The notes under the pieces are model-generated. The model saw nothing but the letters and a program-made list of their open reading frames with translations. It made no database searches and had not been told where the DNA came from. From NCBI RefSeq assembly GCF_963860125.1, contig NZ_CAWLFA010000001.1:2666001-2730000 (forward strand): a stretch of DNA of 64,000 bases, written 5' to 3'. Below, piece after piece: positions 27,368 to 36,575 of the stretch. Source of the DNA: Picosynechococcus sp. PCC 7002 (GTDB lineage: Bacteria > Cyanobacteriota > Cyanobacteriia > Cyanobacteriales > MRBY01). Each line of letters starts with the position of its first letter. The first letter of the stretch is position 1. Made by a program: the position numbers and the translations under genes.

Positions 27368-27982
27368 AGACGGAATAAAGGCGATCGCCTCAGAATCAAA
27401 AAATGCGGTGCGAGTACATCCCAGAGAGTTAAAGGCCTTTGCCTTTGTGTGTAGATACACTCTACTGAAACCATAGAGGTAACTTATCGTGGGTCAAAAC
27501 TGACACGCTATTAATTGACTAATGAAATACAGCTAAAGTGTTTATGCACACCAATGCAAACACCTCACAGGGCTATGAGTTGTGGGGAGTGTTATGTTCA
27601 AATCACGAAATATTAAGAATAGCTACAAAGTGTCACAAACAATTCTCGAAACAGTGATTTACTGCAAGTTTAGGTGTGGTTTTAAAGTATCAGGACAAAA
27701 ATTATCGATAAAACTTGCACTTTTCATAACAAATAGTAATCAAGAGCCTAGTTTATCTAGCTATTCACCACCCCACATCAACTACTTTGCTAAATAAATA
27801 AAAAGCAATCAGTCTAAGGGTAGATTTTCGATCGTCTTGAATTTTTGATGAAGAGTGATTGAAAAATAAAGTAGCTCATCTAATATGTGAAGAATATTGT
27901 TTCACTTGTTAAATAAGTTTGGATTCCCTCGGATTTTTCGGGAAGTCTACGTAAAATAGAAGCATAATTTTGGTGTGTGGGT
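27368..27982. other. Intergenic AT-rich stretch
   Basis: About 615 bases without a convincing gene. One HIP1 octamer lies at 27381-27388, just after the peptidase stop; the rest is AT-rich. An imperfect inverted repeat spans 27538-27563 (GTGTTTATGCA against ATGCAAACAC) with no T-run. An open frame at 27582-27797 has no ribosome-binding site and no recognisable composition, so it is not called. The promoter of the following outer-membrane-like gene should lie here, but I cannot place it firmly. Confidence 0.6.
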
Positions 27983-30586
27983 ATGAACTTCAAGAATTTA
28001 AAACAAGTCAAAGGTATTAGGGCAGTAGTCTATACTGCGATCCTTCTATCTTGTGGCCCTATCTTCGCGGCTTCAGCGAATCCGGCAGAACATCTTCTCT
28101 CAGACTCCGGCCCGGTCATAGAAAGACAAGAAAACAAAAGACGCGTCAAACCTCAGTCCGTCCCTGAGCTTGAAACTCGGCAGCAGACAAGTTTGATTGC
28201 TCAATCTGGTAGTGGTGCTGCATCGACAGGTCAATCTTCGTTGCCAGGAGTCACCGGTGACGTCGAAGACACAAGTGTTTCAGAGCCTGGCTCCCCTTCT
28301 AATATTAGAAATGTTGATGAAGAATTAGAGCAACTGCTCTCTGAGCCAGATGAAGTATCGCCAGACGCAGAAGTTGATGACGAGACTATCGCCGGAGAAG
28401 AAGATCCAGAGCAGGAGCTAGAAGATATTCTTTCTGAATCAGACGATCAAGATGAAGATACTGATGATGAGGTACAAGTTATTTCCGAAAGCCAGCTACG
28501 AGCCTTAAATCCGCGCTATTCCACGGTTTATTTGGATACTACGCCAGTCTCTCATCTTTCAGATTTAGAGGTTTCGACCAGTATTCTCAGCGGGGATTTC
28601 ACGGTTCGTGATACTGGTTTTCAAATCTTGCAGAATTTGGGCTCTGGTACGAGCGCTAGCGTTGAAGATAATGTCTTAACCACAGAATTTTATGGTAATT
28701 TCCTCCAAGTCAAAACAGCCCAACAGCTGCGAGAGGTCACTACTAGCCTAGAGATTCCAGTAACCATTCAGGGATTTCGTTTACGCTTGAGTCTTACGGG
28801 CTCCTGTGAACTTGTCCCTCTAGATGATGGGCCAAACTCCAACCCACCTGACGGTTCTATTTGTAGCTACATACCACCAGTAAGACTTGTATATGAGGAT
28901 TCTGAGCCGACTAACTTGATTCCTATTGACATCCTCGCTGGGGATGACTTTGAAAGTTTCCCTGATGGTGGGGTAGATGCGTATCAGTTTGGAGAAGTAG
29001 TTCCTGCTTCTGACGAAGACGGAACACCAGTTCCTGGTTCATTACTTGCCAGAATCGAAGACGTTGATGGTGATGGTTTTATTGGTTCAGAAGAAACACT
29101 ATTACCAGGGGAAAAACAACTTGGTCTTGACATTGATGTCCGTAATTCTGGCTTTGCAGAAGACTTTAGCCGCGATCGCTTCACGAGAAGATTCGAAGAA
29201 AGTGATTATGTAGTGACAACTAAGATCGCTAATGTACGGCAAGTCATTAAGCAGAATAGCGAAGAAGCTGTTTTAGGTCGTACCGTCCGGGCGCTTAATA
29301 TTATCCCCAATGATGAAAGTGTTGAGTTAGATATTGTTGCCCAGCTTGCAAGTATTTGGTTGCCTGACGCGGAGCCAACTCTAGAGGGAACAGACGAACC
29401 CTACAACGCTAATATTAATGTCAACATTTTCAGAGCAGCCGATGCGGCTCGGTTACCGGCAAACAGCTTTACTTGGTATCACGCGGGTATTGCAAAGGCA
29501 ACAAGCCTTGAAAGACTAGCGCCAGGCGAAGAACGTCAGTCCGACGATATTCCAGTGGGCCGTTATAACGGTATTTGGCTTGGCCTATCACCAGTGATTG
29601 ATCGCAGTTTTGAAGTGACCGAAGATGGGAGTCGTTTTAGAAACATCTCTGCGCCGCGTTTAGTAGATTCTGTGTTTGAGGAAGCCGGTTCAGCTGATCT
29701 TGACGAAGAAGATATCAATGTTGATATTTTTGGTCTCTTTTTGGATGAATTTGGGGAGGTCGAGGATATTGTTGATTTCGATTTCAGTGACATTCCCGAT
29801 GCTTATACTCAGGTAGGTCTCGATCTTTTTGAGAGAGATGCGATCGCCCCCAATACTGTTGTATTTCGGGAAAGAACAAACTATGTACCCCACGTAAGTT
29901 TTACCGGAACTAAAGTTGATGCCCGTAATCAAAAACGTTATTATACTGGTCTACTTTGGGATTATACCGAAGGAGAGTCAGGGCAAAAGTTTCGTTCTTA
30001 CTTGGGAGCTGACTACCAGTATCGCAATCCAGAGAAAGGTGTACGGGCCTTCACTGGTGTAATTGGTTACATTAATCCTGATCGAGACTACTACAGTCAA
30101 GTTTGGGGTGAAATTGCTAAAACATTCAGTTCTGCTGATAAAAATACTGCTTTCACACTAGGCACCTCAATGGTCTATGCTATCGACCAAGCGGATGATG
30201 TGGGTGACGATGTTTTTGTTGATGCAGATGCCAGTAAGTTCTTATTGAGTGCGGGGGCTCGCTTTGGTTCCATCAGACTAGGTGTTGATCATAACATTGA
30301 CTTTTTCCCTAATTCTGATGATGCGAGTACTGTTTTATCCGCTGGCATTGACTTCGGTGAGAATGTTACTTTTGCTGGTTTTTACACACCTTATGATGAG
30401 GGATCAAATGTTGCCTTGGTAGGGGCCAACCTTGGTTTCCGCTTTGGTACTGATTACAATAGCCCAAGATTATCTTTGGGTTGGAGTCAAAATGAGTATC
30501 GATTTGACACCAATAACTTCATTGACAATCGCTACACGTTGACCTTCCGCGTGGGTCGTCCTGGCAATCCGTTTGGCCCTCAGTAA
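27983..30586 (+). CDS. Large acidic secreted protein with C-terminal beta-barrel-like domain, function unknown
   Basis: An 867-residue protein from the ATG at 27983 (an in-frame GTG lies six bases earlier). A signal peptide (VVYTAILLSCGPIFAASA) is followed by a long Asp/Glu/Ser-rich low-complexity region at about residues 80-170. A perfect EF-hand-type calcium loop DVDGDGFIGSEE lies at 360-371. The last 230 residues alternate polar and aromatic residues (RYYTGLLWDYTEGESGQKFR, then paired strands) like an outer-membrane beta barrel. I do not recognise the family. Two hairpins that resemble intrinsic terminators follow. The gene is AT-richer than its neighbours, with only two HIP1 sites in 2.6 kb. 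Confidence 0.8.
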   Translation: MNFKNLKQVKGIRAVVYTAILLSCGPIFAASANPAEHLLSDSGPVIERQENKRRVKPQSVPELETRQQTSLIAQSGSGAASTGQSSLPGVTGDVEDTSVSEPGSPSNIRNVDEELEQLLSEPDEVSPDAEVDDETIAGEEDPEQELEDILSESDDQDEDTDDEVQVISESQLRALNPRYSTVYLDTTPVSHLSDLEVSTSILSGDFTVRDTGFQILQNLGSGTSASVEDNVLTTEFYGNFLQVKTAQQLREVTTSLEIPVTIQGFRLRLSLTGSCELVPLDDGPNSNPPDGSICSYIPPVRLVYEDSEPTNLIPIDILAGDDFESFPDGGVDAYQFGEVVPASDEDGTPVPGSLLARIEDVDGDGFIGSEETLLPGEKQLGLDIDVRNSGFAEDFSRDRFTRRFEESDYVVTTKIANVRQVIKQNSEEAVLGRTVRALNIIPNDESVELDIVAQLASIWLPDAEPTLEGTDEPYNANINVNIFRAADAARLPANSFTWYHAGIAKATSLERLAPGEERQSDDIPVGRYNGIWLGLSPVIDRSFEVTEDGSRFRNISAPRLVDSVFEEAGSADLDEEDINVDIFGLFLDEFGEVEDIVDFDFSDIPDAYTQVGLDLFERDAIAPNTVVFRERTNYVPHVSFTGTKVDARNQKRYYTGLLWDYTEGESGQKFRSYLGADYQYRNPEKGVRAFTGVIGYINPDRDYYSQVWGEIAKTFSSADKNTAFTLGTSMVYAIDQADDVGDDVFVDADASKFLLSAGARFGSIRLGVDHNIDFFPNSDDASTVLSAGIDFGENVTFAGFYTPYDEGSNVALVGANLGFRFGTDYNSPRLSLGWSQNEYRFDTNNFIDNRYTLTFRVGRPGNPFGPQ

Positions 30587-30613
30587 AAACCAATTTAATT
30601 TCTCTATTTATAG

Positions 30614-30651
30614 AAAAAAAGATGGTGAAGATTGTCTCACCATCTTTTTTT
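30614..30651 (+). terminator. Strong intrinsic terminator after the acidic outer-membrane-like gene
   Basis: A perfect 15-bp stem: seven A residues plus GATGGTGA (30614-30628) pair with TCACCATC plus seven T residues (30637-30651), with an 8-base loop. The T-run follows directly on the plus strand. It begins 28 bases after the stop codon. Confidence 0.85.
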
Positions 30652-30681
30652 GATTACGTGAACAGATAACAATTTACACAT

Positions 30682-30729
30682 AAAAAAAGCTTTGCCAATA
30701 AAAAAATATTGTTAAAAGCTTATTTTTTT
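30682..30729 (+). terminator. Second A/T-rich hairpin, possible tandem terminator
   Basis: A bulged stem pairs AAAAAAAGCTTT (30682-30693) with AAAGCTT-A-TTTTTTT (30715-30729), and an inner perfect stem CAATA/TATTG (30696-30700 and 30707-30711) encloses an A6 loop. It lies 30 bases after the first terminator. The A- and T-runs on both sides mean it could act on either strand. Confidence 0.5.
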
Positions 30730-30964
30730 GCCTTTTAATGAAAATCAATAAACCATAGATACAAAGACTTAAACATAGCAACAGCAATATTACTCAGAAA
30801 AAATACACTTCTAAAAATCCGCGACTTTTTAATCAGCAGTAGTACTGCTTTAGATTAACTTTTGTCATGTGGCAATTTTTAGAAGCTAACATGTTCTTAG
30901 AATTTAGATGATCACAAAAAATGTAACATCTATTCGAAAAAATAAGAAATTTGTTTTTGTATCC

Positions 30965-30995
30965 AAAAAAGCTTGATAAAACGAATTCATCAAGC
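30965..30995 (-). terminator. Distal terminator of the small secreted protein gene
   Basis: A perfect 7-bp stem GCTTGAT (30971-30977) and ATCAAGC (30989-30995). On the minus strand it is followed by a six-T run (30965-30970 is A6 on the plus strand). It is the second of two tandem hairpins behind the gene at 31075-31434. Confidence 0.6.
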
Positions 30996-30997
30996 CA

Positions 30998-31037
30998 TAA
31001 AAAGAAGGCCTAGAATAATATTTAATATCTAAGCCTT
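30998..31037 (-). terminator. Proximal terminator of the small secreted protein gene
   Basis: A 10-bp stem with one mismatch pairs AAGGCCTAGA (31005-31014) with TCTAAGCCTT (31028-31037). On the minus strand a C-TTTTT run follows. It lies 38 bases past the stop of the small secreted protein gene. Tandem terminators behind such a small gene suggest strong transcription. Confidence 0.7.
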
Positions 31038-31074
31038 TGAAAAATAGATTATCGAACTAAATACCTAAACAGTA

Positions 31075-31434
31075 TTAGTCGTCACCAATAGTGAATTCGA
31101 TGACTTCTTCTTCACCATCGAAGGGGTTGATTTCGTTAACTTCGATAAATACAGAAGTATCGTCATTACCTAGGGCATAACCAGAGGTCAGTACGACATC
31201 GGGACCGAAAGGAACCTGAAGGGCAGCAGCACCAGTTGCAGCAGCAGCATAGCCATCACCAAAGGCAACGGAGCCAGAAAAGCCAGTGATGTCAGAGCTA
31301 AAGATACCGTTAGCAGTGGTGTCGATGTCTACGAAGGAGACGGAAGCAGCGAATTCAGCCTTTGCGGAAGAGGCAAAGCCTAAAGAGAGAGCGGCAGCAC
31401 CAGCAGCAACAGCAGCGATTTTTGCAAAGTTCAT
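31075..31434 (-). CDS. Small secreted acidic protein, function unknown
   Basis: A 119-residue protein from the ATG at 31434, chosen because GGAG lies just upstream at Shine-Dalgarno spacing (TTGGAGAAACAAAAATG). An in-frame start at 31455 would disrupt the signal peptide. The signal is MNFAKIAAVAAGAAALSLG and cleavage is expected after ASSAKA. The mature part is Ala/Gly/Val-rich with regular beta-like alternation and no cysteines, and it ends in an acidic tail (FDGEEEVIEFTIGDD). I recognise no family. A TATAAT-type -10 box lies upstream and two terminators follow, so it is a self-contained, probably well-expressed unit. Confidence 0.75.
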   Translation of the reverse strand: MNFAKIAAVAAGAAALSLGFASSAKAEFAASVSFVDIDTTANGIFSSDITGFSGSVAFGDGYAAAATGAAALQVPFGPDVVLTSGYALGNDDTSVFIEVNEINPFDGEEEVIEFTIGDD

Positions 31435-31793
31435 TTTTGTTTCTCCAATAATCAAAATTTTGAATGTGTAATTGGATGGAGATTATACTTAGAATATATA
31501 ACCCCTTACTTTAGTAAATATACCCCACTTCTCAAAAGAAACGATCATTCTTTATAAGAAATTCACGTTTAATTGTTGTGAGCAATTAATATTTTGTTTG
31601 TTAAGAATCAGTCAAATTAACAACTACATTGAAAGCCTTTTTTTTTCAAGTATCCCAGGGAACAATCTTTACGTAAGTATAACTTTGACAGCAAGGGCAG
31701 TTAGTTTTCGTGTACTGCTTATGGGTTTGGGTTGTTAATTAGATTGTTTTTGGCCAAAAATAAAGATTGAAGTTTCCATAACACCTTGCATTT
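31435..31793. other. Divergent intergenic region, AT-rich
   Basis: About 360 bases between the small secreted protein gene and the second mscS-like gene. Apart from the -10 box noted above I see no gene, no RNA with clear structure and no HIP1 site. It closes the HIP1-poor island, since the next HIP1 octamer is at 31838, inside the channel gene. Confidence 0.6.
31482..31487 (-). promoter_or_regulatory. Likely -10 box for the small secreted protein gene
   Basis: On the minus strand the hexamer is TATAAT, a perfect sigma-70 -10 element, 48 bases before the chosen start codon. No good -35 hexamer is visible at 16-18 bases, which is common for cyanobacterial type-2 promoters. Only the -10 is supported. 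Confidence 0.4.
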
Positions 31794-33500
31794 GTGAGAG
31801 TTACTAAATTTTTATATAGTCATTTATTCAAAATTTGGCGATCGCCTTTTTTCCTTTTCCTCTCCTCCTGCCTGCTGGTGATCAGCCTTAGCCTTGGATT
31901 GCAGCAACCAGCGGGGGCAATTTTTGGCCTACCCTTACCGGAAGCAGATCTAGGGGAGGTGTTGCCGAACAATGGTCAGGAGCTAATCGTCGATCGGTGT
32001 GTGTATTTGGATGGCCACTGTATTTTTAAGGTGGCGGCTCCCCGTTCGGAACTTTCGACACGGCTGAACTATATCCAAACCCAACTCAACCGGATTAAAC
32101 GGGTATATGACGCGGAAAATGCCCCAGACATTCAAGTGATAACTGTTGGGTCTGAGGGGGAAGCGAACGGTGATCTAGAAAATAATATTCAAATCCAGGT
32201 GGGAGATGATGAATCCATCCGCTTGATGACCGTGACCCGCTGGGACGCACAACTGAGTGGCGAAGATATTGAAGGACGCACCGAGCAAATTATTGGTCAG
32301 ATTGAAAGTGCCTTAGACCGGGCTCAGCTTGAACGAACGGACACATTTTTAAAACAGCGGGTGGCGATCGCCATTGGTGTTGCCGTGGTGGCCTTAATCC
32401 TAGAAATTTTCGGGCGGCGCTGGCAGCGTAAACTCCACAAACAACAGGAGCGGGAAGCAGAATTTCCCCAAGGCAATACGACCCTCATTTCAATTCAACT
32501 GAGCCAACGGCAAAGCAACAACCTCCGGGAAGTCAAAGTCCGTTTGAGCCAACTGCTTCAGGGAGGCGCGATTACCGCAGCCATTTTTATTAACTTGGGC
32601 TTATTTCCCCAAACGCGGATTGCCCAGGTTTGGCTGTTGGGCATTTTTAGATATCCTCTTTGGCTCGCCTTGATCGCCCTAGTGAGTTACTTATTGATCC
32701 GGCTGAGTTATGCGTTGATTGCCAAATTTAACCAACTCCTGGCCGATGGTGCCCTCGAAGCGTTTACCTTTATCACCCAAGAGTCGAACCAACGGCTAGA
32801 ACTGCGGGTACAAACCTTTTCCCAGGTGATGCGTAGCGTCGTCACCCTGATTATTTTAGTGATTGCCCTGCTGGTCTTTTTTTGGTCGATTAATATCAAT
32901 ATCGCTCCCCTCCTTGCGGGGGCCGGGATCATTGGTTTGGCGGTGTCCTTTGCGGCTCAAAATTTACTCAAGGATATTATCAATGGTTTTTCGATTATCC
33001 TCGAAGACCAATACGCCGTTGGCGATGTGATTAATGTGGGCTCGGTGACGGGTTTAGTCGAAAATATCAACCTGCGCATTACCCAAATTCGGGACGCAGA
33101 AGGCCGCTTGATTACGATTCCCAATGGAGAAGTGCGGATCGTCGCTAATCTTTCAAATCAATGGTCACGGGCCGATCTCAATATTCCGGTGCCCTACGAA
33201 ACAGATGTCGATTTTGCCCTCAAGGTGTTGGGGGAAGTGGCCGAACAAATGTATACGGATCGAGATTGGCGATCGCGCATTATTGAAGCCCCCTTAGTCC
33301 TGGGGGTGGATAATTTCAATGAGCGGGGCATGGTGATCAAGCTGTGGATCAAAACTTTGCCCCTAAAACAGTGGGAAGTGTCACGGGAATTTCGGCGACG
33401 GGTCAAAATTGCCTTTGAAAAAGCGGGAATCATTATTCCTGTCTTCCAGAGTGATGTGTGGCTCCACGGTACAGATCAGCCATTGGAGCCTCCCCATTAA
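31794..33500 (+). CDS. MscS-family mechanosensitive channel (large form)
   Basis: A 568-residue channel with an N-terminal signal-like segment (FLFLSSCLLVISLSLGLQQ), a periplasmic domain of about 130 residues and several membrane segments from about 190 to 400. The MscS core follows: AGIIGLAVSFAAQNLLKDII pore helix and EDQYAVGDVINVGSVTGLVE beta domain. The start is GTG at 31794; the next in-frame ATG would lose the signal. Large MscS forms with an added periplasmic domain are common in cyanobacteria and regulate osmotic release. It differs from the short channel at 22.5 kb and has no AAA-like partner. Confidence 0.88.
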   Translation: MRVTKFLYSHLFKIWRSPFFLFLSSCLLVISLSLGLQQPAGAIFGLPLPEADLGEVLPNNGQELIVDRCVYLDGHCIFKVAAPRSELSTRLNYIQTQLNRIKRVYDAENAPDIQVITVGSEGEANGDLENNIQIQVGDDESIRLMTVTRWDAQLSGEDIEGRTEQIIGQIESALDRAQLERTDTFLKQRVAIAIGVAVVALILEIFGRRWQRKLHKQQEREAEFPQGNTTLISIQLSQRQSNNLREVKVRLSQLLQGGAITAAIFINLGLFPQTRIAQVWLLGIFRYPLWLALIALVSYLLIRLSYALIAKFNQLLADGALEAFTFITQESNQRLELRVQTFSQVMRSVVTLIILVIALLVFFWSININIAPLLAGAGIIGLAVSFAAQNLLKDIINGFSIILEDQYAVGDVINVGSVTGLVENINLRITQIRDAEGRLITIPNGEVRIVANLSNQWSRADLNIPVPYETDVDFALKVLGEVAEQMYTDRDWRSRIIEAPLVLGVDNFNERGMVIKLWIKTLPLKQWEVSREFRRRVKIAFEKAGIIIPVFQSDVWLHGTDQPLEPPH

Positions 33501-33567
33501 GGGCGATCGCCTTGCTCAATTCATTTTCTATATAATTGAACTCTGCCGTATTTCCTCTTAACTGTCC

Positions 33568-35967
33568 TTGACTGAGATCCAAGCCGAAACCCTTAAACTT
33601 CTCGAATGGCAACGCCTGTGCCAACATTTATCGACCTTTGCCGCAACCAAGTTAGGGGCGATCGCCGCGCAGCATTTGGTTTTTCCCCAGAGCCAAGCAG
33701 ACAGTGAGATTCTCCTGGCCCAAACCGTCGAAATGCAGGCCTTAGATGGAGCGGTGGACAACGGCGTTTCCTTTGAGGGGATTGGCGATATCAGTGATGC
33801 TCTGGAACGGGCGACCGTGGGAGGACTGATCGCGGGGAAAGATTTATTGCTCATTGCCACTACCCTGGCCGGAGTGCGTCGTTTGCGGCGCTTGGTGGAA
33901 AATGCGGAGTTAGAACTCTCCCAATTGACGCGCCTGGTGGAGCAGGTGCGCACCTACCCGGAATTGGAACAAGATATTCACCATTGCATCGATGACCGGG
34001 GAGATGTTACAGACCGAGCTAGCCCAAAGCTCGAAGGAATTCGCGTCAAAATTAAAGGGGCCAGGGAGCAGATTTACCAAACCTTGCAGCGGATCATGCA
34101 GCGGCACAGTGGCTCGATCCAGGAAGCGGTCATTACCCAACGGGGCGATCGCTTTGTGTTACCCGTTAAGGCAGGGCAAAAGGAACAAATTCCTGGCATC
34201 GTCCACGATATTTCCAGCACGGGCTCGACCCTTTACATCGAACCCAAGGGGATTGTGGAGCTGGGTAATCGCCTCCGCCAGGCTGTGAAACAAGAGGAGC
34301 GGGAAATTGAAATTGTCCTGCGTCAGCTCACCGAAAAAGTGGCCGAGGTAGTCGAGGATCTCGAAAAACTCCTGGCGATCGCCACCACCCTCGATCTCGC
34401 CATGACCCGCGCTCGCTATAGTCTTTGGCTCGATGGGCATCCGCCCAAATTTATCGCCCCCGATCAACCGACAATACTGCGGCAGTTGCGCCATCCTTTG
34501 CTGGTGTGGCAGGAGAAACAAGAAGAAAGCCTGGAAGTTATCCCGATCAATGTGCAAATTCGCCCAGAAATCCGCGTCGTGGCGATCACGGGCCCCAATA
34601 CTGGCGGCAAAACTGTCACCTTAAAGACTCTGGGAATGGCCGCGCTCATGGCGAAGGTGGGCCTTTTTATCCCGGCGATCGCCCCGGTGGAAATCCCTTG
34701 GTTTGACCAGGTTTTAGCTGATATCGGCGATGAACAATCCCTCCAGCAGAGTTTATCGACTTTTTCTGGCCATATTCGCCGTGTAGGTCGGATTATTGAA
34801 GCTTTAGACCAGGAGAGTCAGAATAATCTTGTGCTCCTCGATGAGGTGGGGGCCGGCACCGATCCCACCGAAGGCAGCGCCCTGGCGATCGCCCTGTTGA
34901 AATATTTGGCAGACCAGACCCAGCTCACGGTGGCCACCACCCACTACGGGGAACTGAAGGCCCTAAAGTACGAGGATGAGCGCTTTGAAAATGCCTCGGT
35001 CGAATTTGATGAATATTCCCTCCGGCCCACCTACAAGTTGCTCTGGGGGATTCCGGGACGTTCCAATGCCTTGGCGATCGCCCAGCGTTTGGGCCTAGAT
35101 GCGGAGATTGTGGAAACAGCCCAGGATCTGTTGGGGAATACTAATACCAATGTCAACGAGGTGATCGCCGCCCTCGAAGCCCAGCGCCGGGAACAGGAAC
35201 AAAAAGCCAAGGAAGCCGAAGCTCTCCTCAAACAGACCGAACGGTTCTATACGGAAGTTTCCAGTAAAGCCGCCGATCTCCAACGCCGGGAAGCTGAACT
35301 CAAACTCGCCCAAGACCAACAGGTACAAGCGGCGATCGCCGAAGCTAAAGCCGAGATTGCCCAGGTAATTCGCACCTTACAAAAGGGCCAACCCACCGCC
35401 CAAAAAGCCCAGGTTGCCACCGAAGCCCTGGGGGACATTGCCGCCAGCAAAATGAGTCAACCCAAACGGAAAAAACCGGGTTATCAACCGCAATTGGGGG
35501 AAAAAATTCGCATTTCTAAGCTGGGACAAACCGCCGAGGTCATTGAACTAGACCCTGACAATAAAACCCTCGTCGCCCGTTTTGGGGTGATGAAAATGTC
35601 CCTCGATTGGACAGAAATTGAATCGCTCCAGGGCCAGAAAGTCGAGGCAGAGCCCAAGCCAAAAACCCCGAAAAAACAAGCGCCACCCAAAGCAAAAACA
35701 CCTGAGACCGTGACGGTGCGCACCACCCGCAATACCATCGATATCCGGGGACAACGGATGCACCAAGCAGAAAGTAGCCTCGAACAGGCGATCGCCAATG
35801 CCACTGCTGCGGGTTCCCAGGTCATTTGGATTATCCACGGCAAAGGTACCGGCAAGCTCCGGGAAGGCGTCCATGAATTTTTGAAATACCATCCCCAAAT
35901 TCAGCGCTACGAACTCGCCGATCAAAAAGAAGGGGGAGCTGGCGTCACCCTGGCCTATTTTTCCTAA
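33568..35967 (+). CDS. mutS2: MutS2 endonuclease/ATPase
   Basis: A 799-residue member of the MutS2 family, which suppresses homologous recombination or rescues stalled ribosomes rather than repairing mismatches. It has the Walker A GPNTGGKT (residues 342-349), the downstream LLDEVGAGTDPTEGSALA segment, a long coiled coil (about 520-610), a KOW-like region and a C-terminal Smr nuclease domain with IDIRGQRMHQAE and HGKGTGKLREGV. The mismatch-recognition N-terminal domain of MutS is absent, as expected. The start appears to be TTG at 33568 (MTEIQAETLKLLEWQRL). Confidence 0.95.
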   Translation: MTEIQAETLKLLEWQRLCQHLSTFAATKLGAIAAQHLVFPQSQADSEILLAQTVEMQALDGAVDNGVSFEGIGDISDALERATVGGLIAGKDLLLIATTLAGVRRLRRLVENAELELSQLTRLVEQVRTYPELEQDIHHCIDDRGDVTDRASPKLEGIRVKIKGAREQIYQTLQRIMQRHSGSIQEAVITQRGDRFVLPVKAGQKEQIPGIVHDISSTGSTLYIEPKGIVELGNRLRQAVKQEEREIEIVLRQLTEKVAEVVEDLEKLLAIATTLDLAMTRARYSLWLDGHPPKFIAPDQPTILRQLRHPLLVWQEKQEESLEVIPINVQIRPEIRVVAITGPNTGGKTVTLKTLGMAALMAKVGLFIPAIAPVEIPWFDQVLADIGDEQSLQQSLSTFSGHIRRVGRIIEALDQESQNNLVLLDEVGAGTDPTEGSALAIALLKYLADQTQLTVATTHYGELKALKYEDERFENASVEFDEYSLRPTYKLLWGIPGRSNALAIAQRLGLDAEIVETAQDLLGNTNTNVNEVIAALEAQRREQEQKAKEAEALLKQTERFYTEVSSKAADLQRREAELKLAQDQQVQAAIAEAKAEIAQVIRTLQKGQPTAQKAQVATEALGDIAASKMSQPKRKKPGYQPQLGEKIRISKLGQTAEVIELDPDNKTLVARFGVMKMSLDWTEIESLQGQKVEAEPKPKTPKKQAPPKAKTPETVTVRTTRNTIDIRGQRMHQAESSLEQAIANATAAGSQVIWIIHGKGTGKLREGVHEFLKYHPQIQRYELADQKEGGAGVTLAYFS

Positions 35968-36039
35968 GAAGGCCGCATACTACAATATTTCCCTGGGAAT
36001 CCTTTTGTACCAGAACACCACTCTAGCCCCAGGGACTCA

Positions 36040-36498
36040 ATGCTCAAGCTCTTTAAACGCTACGAAAAACTAATGATTCAAGTTCTGCTGGCGATGATGG
36101 CGATCGCCATTGGCTTAGCAACCCTGGATTTTGGCTGGTTCCTGTTCCAAAGTATCGCCGCCCCCCCGATACTGTTGTTAAACGCCGACCAACTGCTAGA
36201 AGTTTTTAGTCTCTTTATGCTGATCATTATCGGCATCGAACTTTTAGAGAGCATTATCAATACCTATCTTTCTAAGGGACGCCCCCATTTTGAAGTGGTT
36301 TTATCCGTCGCCATTATTGCGATCGCCCGGAAGGTAATTATTCTAGACATCAAAACCACCGATAGCGTGAGTTTATTTGGCATTGCCGCAATTATTCTTT
36401 CCCTGACGGTGGGCTATTACTTCATGAAACAAAGCCACCCCGAAGATGGATATTCCCCCGACCTAGATCCGACCAAAGACCAGAAACCGCCCCAGTAG
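36040..36498 (+). CDS. PsiE-like small membrane protein
   Basis: A 152-residue protein with four hydrophobic segments and a charged C-terminal tail. The pattern fits the phosphate-starvation-inducible PsiE family: an N-terminal FKRYEKLMIQVLL, a conserved FSLFMLIIIGIELLE segment and FEVVLSVAIIAIARKVIILD. The function of PsiE proteins is unknown, and no Pho box was looked for successfully. It follows mutS2 by 72 bases on the same strand. Confidence 0.8.
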   Translation: MLKLFKRYEKLMIQVLLAMMAIAIGLATLDFGWFLFQSIAAPPILLLNADQLLEVFSLFMLIIIGIELLESIINTYLSKGRPHFEVVLSVAIIAIARKVIILDIKTTDSVSLFGIAAIILSLTVGYYFMKQSHPEDGYSPDLDPTKDQKPPQ

Positions 36499-36575
36499 CG
36501 TTCTCAAACATTGAACACGGAGCGGTAATTGACGTTATTTAATTATTTGATTCACAACTAGATTAGCCGGACAAA

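Noticed and set aside
27538..27563. Imperfect inverted repeat as a terminator
   Set aside because: No T-run follows on either strand and it is 170 bases beyond the peptidase stop.
27582..27797. 71-residue frame before the orphan acidic gene
   Set aside because: No ribosome-binding site, no domain, AT-rich and with no supporting context.
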